Shown piece after piece: positions 48,933 through 62,205 of a stretch of 64,000 nucleotides of DNA (position 1 is its first letter; each line of letters begins with the position of its first letter). Source of the DNA: Microbotryum silenes-acaulis (taxonomy: Eukaryota; Basidiomycota; Microbotryomycetes; Microbotryales; Microbotryaceae). The notes under the pieces are model-generated. The model ran no database searches and had not been told where the DNA came from. It saw only the letters and a program-made list of their open reading frames with translations. The DNA lies in NCBI GenBank assembly GCA_003665825.1, contig QPFY01000003.1:744001-808000 (forward strand), given 5' to 3'. The position numbers and the translations under genes were made by a program.

Positions 48933-50796
48933 CTACTTCTTGAAGATACTGACGACGTCCTCGTCCTGTTCGAGATTCCCAGAAGCAAGCGTAAGTAAGG
49001 TCGCTTACGACAAATCGAGCCAGATAACAAGACTTTGCTATGCGAGGTCACTCACAGCCAGGATATGATCCAGTCCACACCTCTGACCTCTCGAATGCTT
49101 GACCGAGCTGCCGTACACCATCGCGTACTTGAGTTGTTTCGAGATATCTTTGTGGATCGAGTTGCAGAAATCTGTGCCGGAATTCAAAAAGCAAAGTGAG
49201 CTTCGGCCAGTCGCATCGCAACCTACCTCACAGGACGATGATCAGAGAACCTACCTTCTACGGAACACCTTGCGCGCTTGAGAACGACGGGGGAAGAATA
49301 GTCGGGTTGCTTGCCCTTGGGCTTGGTGTAGATCCGCACGAGGTCGAGCTTCTCCCACATTGTCTGCACACCGAGTCTCGAAGTAATCAGTGAAGATGTT
49401 CACCTCACAAGATAGGCAACCAGACCAGGGCGTACCTCGATCAGTTCGTCAATATTGAGCCACTCCCTAGCCGAGATGGGTACCGAGTTGGGAATTTTAT
49501 ACAACAAGTCTGCAGATAAGACAGCGGGGCCAGCGTCAGCTAAAGTGACCAGTGAGAATGGGCAACAGAGAGAAGCACCCACCCAGTTCTTCGATCGAGA
49601 TGGCATCGATCTTGTTCAACACGTATACGACGGGGATGTAAACCCTCCCACCTTCGACGACATCGATGAACTCGTCCAACGTGGGGTCACACCTCAACGC
49701 GACGTCGGCGTTGGACATTTTGTATTCGGCCAAAACGGCCTTGATCTCGTCCGAGTCGATGTGGGTCAAAGGCACCGTATTGGAGATGGCGATCCCGCCC
49801 TTCTCCTTCTTCTTGACCGTGATCGCGGGAGGTTTCTTGCCCAGCCGGATGCCGAACCCTTCGAGTTCGTTTTCGATGATGGACTTGTCGCCAAGCGGTT
49901 TGAGCACGTCGAGAACGATGAAGATGAGATTGCATGTTCGTGCGACTGGAGAAGATTATGATGAGCTCCTGACTCGGACGGTATAGCCAAAACGCTGTGG
50001 TCATGCTTACCAGCAATGACCTGTCGACCACGACCTTTACCGTCTTTGGCGCCTTCGATAATACCAGGCAGATCGAGGATCTGGATCGGGGCACCGTGGA
50101 CTTGCAGTGTACCGGGAACGCTGTTCGAGTACGGTGCGAGGGTCAGAGCTATTGCGGCATGTACAGGGAGCATTCGCGAGGCACGCACGTGGTCAAGGTT
50201 GTGAATTCATAGTCGGCGGCGATGGACTCTGTTCCGGTGAGTCCACTCATGAGGGACGATTTACCGACCGAAGGAAAGCCGCTGTGATGTTGAGCATGGA
50301 GGTCAGATCGTCATCATCTACCTCAAATAATACGAGGTGGGGTTCGCTTACACGAATCCGACTGATGCGATACCTGTCCTGGCGACATCGAAGCCGACAC
50401 CACCACCACCTCCTCCTCCCGTGGTCGGGGTCAAGAGTTCTCGCTTGAGCTTGGCGAGCTTGGCCTTGAGTTGGCCGAGATGGAACGAGGTGGCCTTGTT
50501 CTTTTGCGTCTTGGCCTGAGGTGGAGGAGGGACGAGATTATGTACGTGTTAGTCAATGGACGAAGACTTTGCAAGGGAAGCGAAAGAGTGAACTTGCCAT
50601 CTCATCCTCGATGAGCTTGATCTTGTCTACGATCGTCGACCTGTTGGAGGATTAAATCAGAGTCAGTACCAGTGCCGGGGTTCAGATCGACTGTGAAGGG
50701 TCGAGGGGTGCTGGTCGCCACCGGTCGTGTCCTCGAGAGAGGGGTCTCGTTGTCGAGTTCAGCTCAGGGCGAGCAAAGTGGAGCGAGTACTCACAT
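48933..50796 (-). CDS. RBG1: Developmentally regulated GTP-binding protein DRG1/Rbg1
   Basis: Ribosome-associated GTPase of the DRG family that works with Tma46/DFRP1. At least ten exons on the minus strand. The start codon is split: AT at 50796-50795, then a GTGAGT intron, then G at 50640. The start reads [15 protein letters not shown], then [20 protein letters not shown]. The second intron starts GCAAGT, a GC-AG intron. G1 is [17 protein letters not shown], then [21 protein letters not shown]3 [39 protein letters not shown] and G4 [16 protein letters not shown]. The TGS domain has [20 protein letters not shown], and the end is [14 protein letters not shown] with the stop at 48935-48933. Length of about 370 residues fits the family. 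Confidence 0.95.
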
Positions 50797-51318
50797 GGTG
50801 GCGATGTAAGGCGCGGTGAATGGGGGGTTCTCGTGGCCAATGAAATATGCGTGGGCGGGTGCGTAGGTGTTGGTGGAGCGGGATGCGTGTGCCCGGGAGG
50901 TGTGTGTGTGTGTGTGGTCGGTCGTACAAGGTGTGTGCGAGCGCGGTGCGGGCGCCTGGTGGCTCACGCGCTTTCCCATCAAGAAGAGGTCCGAGCTCAA
51001 ACGGCCTGCGTGAGGCCAGCCTGCACTAGACCTCATTGATCCCCACCACCCTGTCACCACTACTGGAACCCCCTCCCTGCACCGTCCTCTCCCCCCCCCC
51101 ACCACTCACCACTCTACCACCTCTCCAGGTTCGACTAGGTCCGTCGATAAGTGCCGACTGCTCTCAACCCGCTGTACTGCTCAGGTGTCTGCTTGTAGTT
51201 CGCGCCGTCCCTGGCCCAAGCCACGTCGTCAAAGTCGCAGCCAGCCGCTGGTCACACCGACACCCGTCCACGTCCACGTCCACGTCCACGCCCACGTCGC
51301 ACTTAGAGCTCGCCCAGC
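50797..51318. promoter_or_regulatory. Bidirectional promoter region DRG1 / alpha-COP
   Basis: 522 bp between divergent starts. It contains a TG run (50899-50917), C-rich tracts near 51090-51100 and a CCACGT hexamer repeat (51265-51298) just before the alpha-COP ATG. Both genes serve translation or secretion, and shared control is possible but not shown. Confidence 0.5.
51265..51298. repeat. CCACGT hexanucleotide tandem repeat
   Basis: Five to six copies of GTCCAC, the last ones diverged, 20 bp upstream of the alpha-COP start codon, so probably in the 5' UTR. Confidence 0.85.
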
Positions 51319-54300
51319 ATGCAGATGCTCACAAAGGTCAGCCATAAAAACATCCGTCCATGTGAATGCGTCCTAACCCTATTTCTGCTTGGTGCCACAG
51401 TTCGAGTCCAAGTCCAACAGAGTCAAGGGCATCGCGTTCCACCCCCGGCTCACGCTCTTGGCCGCCTCCCTCCATTCGGGCTCGATCCAGCTATGGAACT
51501 TCCAGATGGGCGTGCTCGTAGACAGGTTCGAGGAGCATGACGGTCAGTTCTCCTTTCAAACCGTTCACGCCGACAAGCGATTCGACGCTCGGAGCTCGCG
51601 AGCGTGACCGCGCGTTCCAACACGCGTGTCCTTTCTGGGGGCACACCTCCTCAGCCACACCATCCAGATATCTCGAACCACGACGAGATGATTGAATCTT
51701 TGGAACACTAGTCCTTATTTCGTTCCTAGTCGAACCGAAGGCTGACCTGCTTGACCTTGCATTTTTGTCTACCCGTCGCCCCCCCCGTCTCGCGCGTTCT
51801 CTGGCTCGTTCCCCCTCCTCCCACCCCCCGGAATACACCTCGCCTCCAACAGGACCAGTACGAGGCATCTCGTTCCATTCAACCCAGCCGCTGTTCTGCT
51901 CGGGAGGTGACGACTACAAAATCAAGGTCTGGAAGTAAGTCTCGGACTGTAGTGCACTGCCGGCGCTGCTTCCGCCTGGCTGATCACCTCCTCACCCGTC
52001 GCCTACAGCTACAAGACCCGTCGGTGTCTTTTTACCCTGCACGGCCACTTGGACTATGTTCGGTCCGTCTACTTCCACCACGAACACCCGTGGATCCTCT
52101 CGGCCTCGGACGATCAGACGATTCGCATCTGGAACTGGCAATCGCGTCAATGCATCGCCATCTTGACCGGCCACAACCACTACATCATGTAGGCGCTCGG
52201 CACTCTTCCGCGGCAAAAGTACCACTCGCAAATCACTGACTCTATCCTCTTCGGCACTTTTCCTCCAGGTGCGCTCAATTCCACCCCAAGGAGGATTATG
52301 TCGTCTCGGCGTCGATGGATCAAACTGTTCGAGTCTGGGATATCTCGGGTAGGTGCTTCTCAGGCGCTGAGTAATGCGATCAAGCTCATGAATCTGAGCT
52401 ACGTCTGCGCGACCTACAGGTCTGCGCAAGAAGAACACGACCGCACAGCCTCTTTCGTTCGAGGAACAGATTCAGCGCGCCAACTCGGGCCAGGCCGACT
52501 TATTCGGCAACACCGATGCTGTCGTCAAGTACGTGCTCGAAGGCCACGATCGAGGTGTCAACTGGGCCACCTTTCACCCGACAATGCCCCTCATCGTTTC
52601 GTGCGGTGACGATCGCCAGATCAAGCTGTGGCGAATGAGCGATACCAAAGCGTGGGAGGTCGACACGTGCCGTGGTCACTTCAACAACGTCTCGGTCGCG
52701 CTCTTTCACCCCAAGCACGAGCTCATCATCTCCGACTCGGAAGACAAGACCATCCGCGTTTGGGACTTGAGCAAGCGCACGGCGGTGCAGACCTTCCGCC
52801 GCGAGAACGATCGCTTCTGGGTCCTGACGGCCCACCCGGAGTTGAACCTGTTCGCCGCCGGTCACGATTCGGGTTTGATCGTCTTCAAGCTCGACCGCGA
52901 GCGACCGGCGTTCAGCGTGCACGGCAACACCTTGTTCTACGTCCGCGACAAGTTCGTGCGAGCGCATGACCTCACCACCGGGTCCGATGCCAGTGTCATC
53001 AGCGTCCGACGCCTCGGCAGTCAGTTCGTGCAACCGCGCACGCTGAGCTACAACCCCGCCGAGCGAGCGGTGATCGTCACCAGTCCTGCCGACAACGGGC
53101 TCTACGAGCTCGTGCACTTGCCCAAGGATGTGGGGTCGGGTGAAGTGCGCGACTCGGCTTCCGAAGGTCGCCGAGGTACGGGTTCGTCGGCGTTGTTCGT
53201 AGCTCGCAATCGCCTCGCCGTGCTCGACAAGACGGCGCAGACGATCGAGATCCGCGACCTCGAGAACTCGATCACAAAGACGATCAAGTGTCCCGTGCAA
53301 ACGAACGACATCTTCTTTGGAGGAACGGCCTCGTTGTTGCTCTCGTGCCCAGCCAGCGTCGTCCTGTTCGACATCCAACAGCAAAAGATCATCGCCGAGC
53401 TCGCGACGCCTCTCGTCAAGTACGCCGTGTGGTCCAACGACAACTCGATGGTCGCACTCCTGTCCAAGCACACGATCATGATCGCCAACAAGACGCTCGG
53501 CCAGTCGGCGATGGTCCACGAGACGATCCGCATCAAGTCCGGTGCCTGGGACGATTCGGGCATCTTCATTTACTCGACCTTGAACCACATCAAATACGCC
53601 CTTCCGCAAGGTGACAACGGCATCATCAAGACCTTGGAACAACCCGTCTATCTGACGCGCGTCAAGGGCAAGGTCGTGCACTGCCTCGACCGGAACGCCA
53701 AGCCGAGCGCGATCGCGATCGACCCGACCGAGTACCGCTTCAAGCTCGCGCTGATGAGGAAGAACTACGACGAGGTGCTGCACATCATCCGCACGTCGAA
53801 CCTCGTCGGGCAGAGCATCATCGCGTACCTGCAGAAGAAGGGCTTCCCCGAGATCGCATTGCACTTTGTGCAGGACAAGACGACACGGGTCGACTTGGCG
53901 ATCGAATGCGGCAACCTCGACGTCGCGCTTGAGATGGCCAAGGCCCTCGAACGGGAGGAGGTTTGGGCCAGGTTGGGCCAACAAGCACTCAAGCAGGGTC
54001 ACCACAAGGTACCTATATTGTCGTGGGCTTGCAAGTTGATCATTGCAGGGCGGTCGATGCTGACCTTACCGCCTCCTTCATATGTTCGCTCAGATCGTCG
54101 AGATTGCTTACCAGCGCACCAAAAACTTCGATCGCTTGTCGTTCCTTTACCTCATCACGGGCCACCCCGAGAAACTCAGCAAGATGTCCAAGATCGCCGA
54201 GATGCGTGGCGACCAAATGTCGCGCTTCCACAACGCGCTGTACCTCGGTAACATCGAGGCTCGAATCACCATTCTCCGCGAAGTCGGCCTCTTTCCCCTG

Positions 54301-55710
54301 GCGTATATGACGGCCAAGACGAACGGACTTGAGGAGCTCGCGCAAGAGGTCCTGACGGCCGCCGGCCTGACCGAGGAGGATGTGGCCGGTGTCGTCCCAC
54401 CGATCAAGCGCTCGACATTGCGCCCCCCGCCGGTCATTGTGCCGACGTTCGAGCACAACTGGCCTTCGGTTGGCGTCACCGAGAGCTTCTTTGATCGCGC
54501 TCTCGCCGCCGCCGCGAACGGCGAGCCTTCGGCGGTCGATTACGAGGGCGATGCGGGTGATCGCGGCCTTGACTCGTGGGCTGCGGGTGAGATCGAGCCT
54601 GACCCCATGGCCACCGATGGAGTTGCGGCCGAGGAAGCGGCAGAAGCATGGGATCTCGATGGCGCCGACGGTGATGACAATGGCGTAGTCGGCGACGAGG
54701 ACCTTTTGGGCGGCTCGGGTGCTCTCACACCCGCAGGTGGCGCCGACGACGATTCGGCTGGACCACTTGTACCCGGCATCCCCGAGGACGAGCTGTGGGT
54801 GCGCAACTCGCCCCTTGCGGCCGACCATGTCGCTGCCGGTTCGTTCGAGACGGCGATGGGCTTGCTCAACCGACAGGTCGGCGCCGTTCATTTTGCGCCG
54901 CTCAAGCCGCTGTTCTTGTCGCTGTTCCAATCCTCGAGGCTGTACTTGCCGTCAGCGCCGTCATTGCCGCCGTTGCAGATCCCGTTGCGACGAAACCTTG
55001 ACAACGCCGAGCCTCGTTCGGTCCTTCCCGCGGCGACGCTGACGCTGCAAAGCATCACCTCGGGCGAGTTGCGCAATGCGTACCTCCTGTTCCAAAAGGC
55101 CAAGTTCCCCGAGTCCGCGACGGCGTTCCGCTCGATCTTGCACTCGTTGCTCCTCGTCGTGACATCAACACCAGGCGAGGTGGCGGAGCTGCAAGAACTT
55201 GTTGTCATCTGCCGCGAATATCTCGTCGGTCTTGCGCTCGAGATCGAGCGACGACGCGTCGAGAAGCTCGGCCCCTCGCCGGAGAACACGAAGCGGCAAC
55301 TCGAATTGGCCGCCTACTTCACGCACTGCCGGCTCCAGCCTGCACATCTCCTGCTCGCGTTGCGTTTGGCGATGGCGACATTTGTCAAGGCCAAGAACTA
55401 CCCGACCGCGGCAACGTTCGCCCAGAAGCTGCTCGACCTGCAGCCCGCGGCTACGGTGGCGACGCAGGCCAAGAACGTGCTCGCGACGGCGAACAAGAAC
55501 CCACGAGATGCGATCGAGATCGCGTACGACCTGCATGCTCAATTCGACGTGTGTCCCGCTTCTTTGACACCGATCTACGCCAACGACGCCGCGGTCGAGG
55601 ATCCATTCACGGGCAGTCGATATCACGCGAGGTATTCGGGCACGGTCTGTGCCGTCTCGGGTGTGACCGAGGTTGGGCGAAGTGCGAGTGGGTTGAAGTC
55701 GATGATCTGA
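51319..55710 (+). CDS. COP1: Coatomer subunit alpha (alpha-COP)
   Basis: Largest COPI coat subunit, for retrograde Golgi-to-ER transport; its WD40 propeller binds dilysine cargo signals. Exons: 51319-51336 (18 nt, MQMLTK), 51401-51542, 51853-51934, 52009-52188, 52269-52348, 52420-54008 and 54094-55710. The start reads [20 protein letters not shown], then [20 protein letters not shown]. The N-terminal propeller repeats include [40 protein letters not shown] and [21 protein letters not shown] second propeller and a helical solenoid follow ([20 protein letters not shown]). An acidic linker (about residues 850-910) precedes the C-terminal epsilon-COP-binding domain, with [20 protein letters not shown] and a final EDPFTGSRY segment. 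Length about 1,230 residues, as expected. Confidence 0.97.
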
Positions 55711-56298
55711 GGCCTGTGAAAGGGCTTTGTCTTTTTCTGTGTTTTGGACATGCGATATAGGTATACGATTTTTCAAGCGATATCTCCTTTCGTGGTAACG
55801 ACGGTCATCTTGCTTCTTTTGACTTGATTTCTTTCGGGTCACGTCCACCTCTCTCCCTCATCTTCTTCTTTCTTGCCGACTCTTTTCCATCCTCTCTTCG
55901 CTCTCGTCTTGGCTCTTGTAGAAGTTTTATGTTCTCTCGCGAAAATTGACAGACGAACAATTCTGACTGCTGTTGAGTGTTTTGAGATTGGATTTCGTCG
56001 CGAATGGGGCTTGCTCTACTCTACGCCTGGTGCCATCCGATTGGGTTCGATCGAGTGCCTCGGTCGACACTGCCAGCCAGGCGCTGAGCTGCCTTAACCC
56101 TTACCTTCCTGGCTCGTCAAATCTCAGAGGTAAGTCTGACGGCGCTTCTTCAGATCCCCTGTTCCACAAGCACTCATCTGCCCTACCCACCTCAATCTCC
56201 CTGGACATATCACTCCGTTGGATTGTCACCCTCCCCCGCCGTCGACGTCGTCATCACCAGGTCGAGATCGCACCCAGTCTAGCCACAGACCCTCAGCA
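55711..56298. promoter_or_regulatory. Upstream region of acyl-CoA synthetase gene
   Basis: 588 bp between two genes in the same direction. It is CT-rich toward 55860-55910. It should carry the alpha-COP 3' UTR and the next promoter. No other feature is seen. Confidence 0.4.
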
Positions 56299-59112
56299 AT
56301 GGCACCCGTAGCCTCGGTCGAGGTCAGTCCGCATTATCCCAAGTCACCCACGAGTCTTGAGCTCACCTCGTCCCTTCTGTCCACCACGCGATCGCATTTC
56401 CCCACCAAACTGCTCCCGGCTGGCTCGATTCGATCATCGCTGCTCTCTCTCTCTGCTCATTGCTCAGGTCGGCCCTCCCGCCAAGAAGGGCGAAGGTCGA
56501 GCGAGGAGGTACTACAAGTCCGCCGATGCGCTCGTACAAGCACCGGAGAGTATCAGGTGTCTTTCCGATATGTGAGTACGCGGCAGGTACTCTGCCCTAT
56601 TGGAGCGGTCGATCAGGCCGCTCAGGTTTAGGCCTGCGCGCCACATGAGCTTCCCTGCGCTTTGGAGCCTCGGCCTCGTGCACGCACGCATACATCATCG
56701 AAGGCCGGCGCAGGAGACCTTTCTGACTTTTCCGGCGGGCGTGATCGCTGACGCTCCTCAACATACGACTCCATCAGTATCAATCATGCTGCAGAAAAGT
56801 ACCCCAATGACCAGGCGATGGGATGGCGTGACACGATCGACATGATCAACGAGGAGAAGGAAGTCAAGAAGACGGTGAGAGCTTGCTCCGATGAGAATCT
56901 CTTCAATGAATATTTGTCGCAATCCTAACGTCTCAAATTTTCACCGTAGGTCGGAGGCAAAGAAGTGACCGAGAAGAAAACGTGGAGCTACTGGCACCTT
57001 TCCGACTACAAATGGTGGACCTACTCGGAGCTCGCAGAGTACATCAAGTACGCCGGACAAGCGCTCGTGCACACCGGCCACTCCAAGGACACCATCTTCA
57101 ACATCTACAGCGCAACGAGTCGAAGGTGGCAAGTCATGGCGAATGGTGCGTCGACCCGATTCTTCCGTGTTCGATCTGGACAGAGCAGCTGATGAGTAAT
57201 CTTGCCGGTTCTAGCTTGCGCATCTCAAAGCATCACCTTTGCGACAGCGTACGATTCGTTGGGAGAGGAGGGTGTGAGTCGAGCTCTTGACTGAGAACGT
57301 TCCGGTCTACGCTCTCCTTAGCTGACAGATTACCGACTTGGACCGACAGCTTGCCCATTCCATCAACCAACCCGAGGTGTACGGCATTTTCACCAACGCC
57401 AACTTGCTCGACACGATCGCCAAGGTCGTTTCCCAGACCCCTTCGCTCAAGGTCGTGATCTACGACGGCGAGGACAAGGACGTCAAGAAGGGGGCTGTCG
57501 AGACCCTGGAAAAGGCCGGGCTCAAGGTCCACAAGTTTGACGACTTTATCGAAATGGGCAAGAAGAACCCTTGGTAAGCCCACCTCAGGCCGGTGGTCTC
57601 CATTCTCGGGCCTACAGCTGAATCTTCGCCGTCTCCACCATCTCGCAGCGACTTCAACCCCGGAAAGGGAGACGAGATCGCGTGCATCATGTACACATCT
57701 GGATCGACGGGTGCCCCCAAGGGTGTGCAGATCACCCACACCAACATCATCGCCTGCATCGGCGCCGTGGAAGTCTTGCTGCCCCACGTCATCAAGCACG
57801 GTGAAACCTACATTGGGTACCTCCCCTTGGCGCACATCATGGAGCTGGCAGTCGAGCTCAGTCTGTTCGCCGTCGGTGCTCGAGTCGGGTACGCCACCGT
57901 CAAGACGCTCACGGATGCGTCGGTGCGCAATTGCGCCGGTGACATCCGAACGCTACAACCCACGATCATGGTCGGCGTCCCCGCGGTATGGGAATTGATC
58001 AGGAAGGGTATCGTAGCCAAGGTCAATGGCTCGGGGATGATCAAGTCGAACCTATTCTGGGCCGCTGTGGCACTCAAGAAGGCTGCTGGAATCGGTAGTT
58101 TCCTCGGTTCGATCGCCGATGCGGTTGTGTTCAAGGCCGTGGCGGCTGGGACTGGTGGAAAGCTTAAATACGCGATGAGTGGTGGAGCACCCATTTCCAA
58201 GGAGACGCAAGAGTTCTTGTCGATTGCTTTGGTGTTGATGATCCAAGGTAGGCTTGACTTCTTCACTTGTGGACGCGAATCTCAGTCTGCTAAATTCTGA
58301 CCTATCCCGCAGGCTACGGCATGACCGAATCGACGGCCATGGCTGCGCTTCTGCCTCCTGAACTTCACCGCTACGGCACCGTGGGTGTGCCCGTGCCTTC
58401 GGTCGAGATCAAGTTGGTCGACGTCGAAGAGGCGGGTTACTCGGCGACGAACAACCCTCCCCAGGGTGAGATCTGCGTCCGAGGGCCCTCGATCACAAAA
58501 GGCTACTACAAGAACGAGGAGGAGACAAAGAGGACGATCGACGAGGACGGCTGGATGCACACCGGTGACATTGGCCAATGGAACCCGGACGGCACGTTGT
58601 CGCTCATCGACCGAAAGAAGAACTTGGTCAAGCTTTCGGGAGGTGAATACATTGCGCTCGAACGGCTCGAGTCGATCTACAAGAGCTCGCAGTACGTATC
58701 CAACATCGTCGTATACGGTGATGCGAACGCGAGTCGACCCATGGCGATCGTTTATGGTCACGAGGCGAACCTCAAGGCTCTTATCAAGCAACAGGGCATT
58801 GACGTAAAGGATGATTTCACCGCGATCGCTCACAACGAACAAGTCAAGAAGGCCGTGTTGAACGACCTGGTCACCGTTGGCAAGAAGGCCGGGCTGAAGC
58901 AACTCGAGCTGTTGTCGACGATCGTGCTCGACTCAATGGAGTGGACGGCGCAGAATGGTATGCTTACGGCTGCGCAGAAGCTGCAACGCAAGCCCATCGT
59001 CGAGCACTACAAGAAGGAAATTGATGTGAGTTCTGTCGACTGGTGCCCGTGATTGCGTGCGTCATACAGAGAGCTGAAACCTTTGCTCCAAACTCAGGCC
59101 GTATACCCATAA
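56299..59112 (+). CDS. Long-chain acyl-CoA synthetase
   Basis: AMP-forming long-chain fatty acid-CoA ligase (FAA/ACSL). Exons: 56299-56322 (24 nt), 56468-56571, 56778-56874, 56950-57145, 57215-57273, 57350-57573, 57649-58247, 58313-59025 and 59098-59112 (15 nt, AVYP and stop). The order of motifs is WSYWHLSDYKWWTYSELAEY, FATAYDSLGEEGLAHSINQP, the P-loop IMYTSGSTGAPKGVQITHTN, YLPLAHIMELAVELSLFAVG, LKYAMSGGAPISKETQEF, GYGMTESTAMAALLPP, GWMHTGDIGQWNPDGTLSLI and DRKKNLVKLSGGEYIALERL. The last is the fatty acyl-CoA synthetase signature. No signal peptide or membrane anchor is evident. Two acceptors (57328 and 57349) exist for exon 6; the second keeps the frame of related proteins. Confidence 0.95.
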
Positions 59113-59233
59113 TTCCTGATCTCAAATCGAAGCCTTGCTGTGTGTTTTAGCTCATTTTTACTCTTTAAGACGTTTCCTGTAATCTTGAGATCTCCTCACA
59201 AAGTATCATTGCAATAGTAGCAACACTTGTTGA

Positions 59234-62205
59234 TCACACCTCGATCATCCTCGTCGCGTACTCGCCGATGTCTCCTCCCTCTTCCTCTTCCATCTCCTCC
59301 TTCCTTCTCCGCTCGAGCTGGTCCAGATAGTACGCCAAAGTGTAGCGATTCTCCTCTACGCTCTTGACGACGTTGTCCTGGACGTCCAGCAAACCCTTTT
59401 GAAGTGCTCGGAACGTCGCTGCGTGTGCTCCCGCACCGGCCTGCAGTGATCTCCCATGGGCATCAAACATACCGTTGACCCACAGCAAGTGGAACTCGAC
59501 ATGCGGCGTCTCGCTCATCTGACGAGCGATCAAGGCAAGCGTCTTCTCCACATGATGCGGAGGGAGTTGTGTCGCCAATAACAGAATCTCGTTAGGAGGG
59601 ATCGCTTCGTACACCGCACGAAGTGGACCTGGTTCGTTCAATCGCAAAGCCATGATCAGCGCCTTGAGGTAATTCCTATCCGATCTCAACGTATCGTTGA
59701 TTGTCTCGGGTGTGATGTCGATGTCCAATTCGAAAGGATCGAACGAGATCGTATCGTCCAACGAATACACCAACAACCCTTCCGTCGACGCCGCGGCCCA
59801 ACTTCTTCCCGTCGGTGAAAAGCGAACGCATTTCGTCCTCGCTTCAGGTCGGTACTTGCGTTTCGACATATCGCCCGCTCGAGCACCCGGTAAAGTTTTG
59901 TCGAGGCGATCTTCAAGATCCGAGTTCTCGCCTCGATCATCCATCGCCTCCCTCGGTCCGGCTTCGGTCAAATTGCGCGAATCGAGGAATTCTTGCGTCC
60001 CGTCCAAGGAAAGGTTTTGCGAGATTTCGAACCGCTTCAAGAGCACACCGTCGCGCGCATCGTACAAGCAGACATGCTTCGAGTTACCTCCCGCGAGTAA
60101 GCATGCTCCATCAGCCGTGTAAGAAAGTGAAGTGAAAGCTTTGCCTGACGCGTTGTTGGCCGCGGTAACTCGATCGTCGACCTTCCTTCCCCCCGCAATG
60201 TCCTTGCGCCCTTCAATCAACGTGCGTTGCAAAGCGTTGCGCACGTCCCAGAAGATGATCTGGCCATCCAAAGTCGAGACGGCCACTTCCAGCCCATCGG
60301 GTCGGAAGGCCAATGCCAAAGCATCGGCTTTCAAGGCAAACGGTTCGACGGCGGAACTTCTTCCGTACACGTCCCATACTCGGATCGATTTGTCCCACGA
60401 GGCCGAGACGAGTCGATCTCCGAGAGGTGAATAGGACAAGGCCGAGACAGGACCTTCGTGTCCCGCAAGGACGTCAATCAGTTTGCCGGTTTGCGTCGAC
60501 CACATGTAGATCTCGAAACCGTCGCCCGTCCCTCCGGCACAAACTACTTCACCGGATGGATCGACAGCCAGCGAGTTGAATTGTACAGGAGAAGGTGTGG
60601 TGAATGTTCGGAAGTTACGATACCGGATCAGATCGTAGGCTCGGACGGTACCGTCAAGCGAGGCGGAAAAGACGACTTGACCTTGTTTGGCGAACTCTAC
60701 CGCCGAGACTGACGACGAATGATCGGAGAAGGTGACGAAGCAGAACCCACTCGTCGCATTCCACAGCTTGACCTTGCCATCGTCGCCACCCGTCGCCACC
60801 GTTTGCGCATCGGGGGAGAAGGACAATGTGTTCATGTCAAAGTAATGGCCTTGTTGCTTGAGCATGTACGACTCGGACTGCCATTCCCATACCAGCAATT
60901 GGCCGAGCTTGCTCGCGCCAAAAGCAAGCCACTCGCCCGTGGCATTCACAGCGACCGAAGTGATCTTCTCTTGCGACACCGAAAGCGTATGTACCGAATT
61001 GAAGTGAGGCATTTCCCATAGCCCAAAGACACCGTTCGAAAAGCCGACAATGAGCAAGCTCGAAGGAGAGTGAAATGTCGTCGAGGTGACCTTGGTCCCC
61101 GTTTGCATAAAGTAGTGGCGATCTTTGAGTCCCCATCGGGTGGTGGCGATCGTGTTGTCAACACCCATCACTGAAGTCGAGGTCGAAGCGTGGGCGTTTG
61201 CAGCGATCATTCTAGGTCCGTCGTGCAGTTCTTCGTCTTCCTCGTCCGACTCTTCTTCCGACTCTTTCGCGCTCCATGTGAAGACGGCGCCGTCCCGAGA
61301 CACGGTATAGATGGTCTTGTAGTCGGCAGAAAAGTAGGCCGCGAGTACGGCATCGCGGTGACCAGCGAATGTCTTGGGTCGGTAGCCTTCGACGGGATAC
61401 AAGGTGAACAGACGACCGGTCATGTCCTTTGAGGTGGTGAGGAAGAACCTGCCCAAATCGTTGCGCAGAAAGTCAGCGTTCGCACATTACTTCAACACGA
61501 CGATGATGGCTCACCTCGAGTCTGCACTCCACGTGATGGACAAGACGTCGTCATAATGACCGGTATAGACGCGGTGGAGATTGAAGGGGGCAAACTCTCG
61601 AGCGAGATGGGACGGTGTGTGCCAAACCTGAACCTGGGACCCATGCGTCGCGGCGATGAATCTGCCAAGATGCCAGAGTCAAGATCAGTTCCCAATCTTT
61701 TCAAATAGACACATGCTTGCGATCATACTCACTTTCCATCGGGCGAGAACTGCACGTCGCGTACTGGCTTTTTGAAGTTGAAATGGTGCAGGACCGTCGA
61801 GCGTTTGAAGTTGACGAGCAGAGCACGCCCATCTACCAATGTAGAACAGACCGAGTCAGCCGAGTCCTTAGGTGACATAAATGCTAAAGTCATGACTAAC
61901 CTTCATCGATGCTGAGCAATACAGTCGCATCCGGGCTGAGCGCGATCCGGGCAATGTTCTTGCGATTCTCGAACGAGAGCGTCCTCGACTTGTTGCTGTT
62001 CATGCGTGAGGTGGTGGTGTGAGTGAAGTGATCTCAGAACACTTGTACACCGTAGGCAGCGCACTCACTTGACCAGATCAAACACGGAAACGCGGTTACC
62101 GACGGGCGAAATGACCGAGTTGCCATCGGGCGTGTACACGACGTTGCCCTTGGAGTAGATCGTCCCGCACAAGTTGGAGAACTTGTATGCGGAGGAAGAC
62201 GTCAT
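59234..62205 (-). CDS. PWP2: U3 snoRNP protein Pwp2 (periodic tryptophan protein 2)
   Basis: WD40 scaffold of the UtpB module of the small-subunit processome, needed for early 18S rRNA cleavage in the nucleolus. Exons on the minus strand: 62205-62069, 61995-61901, 61832-61733, 61661-61515 and 61448-59234. The N-terminus has KFSNLCGTIYSKGNVVYTPD and GNSVISPVGNRVSVFDLVKN. Many WD repeats follow, e.g. VYTGHYDDVLSITWSADSRF, AGHRDAVLAAYFSADYKTIY, HYFDMNTLSFSPDAQTVATG and AGHEGPVSALSYSPLGDRLV. The C-terminal Utp12 domain has FDPFELDIDITPETINDTLR and LIMALRLNEPGPLRAVYEAI, and ends acidic. An upstream Met at 62265 is possible, but 62205 starts the conserved part. The stop is about 120 bp from the convergent acyl-CoA synthetase gene. 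Confidence 0.95.

Noticed and set aside
52500..54005. 501-residue open frame antisense to alpha-COP
   Set aside because: It is a shadow of the GC-rich coding strand, and the sense strand has clear alpha-COP motifs.
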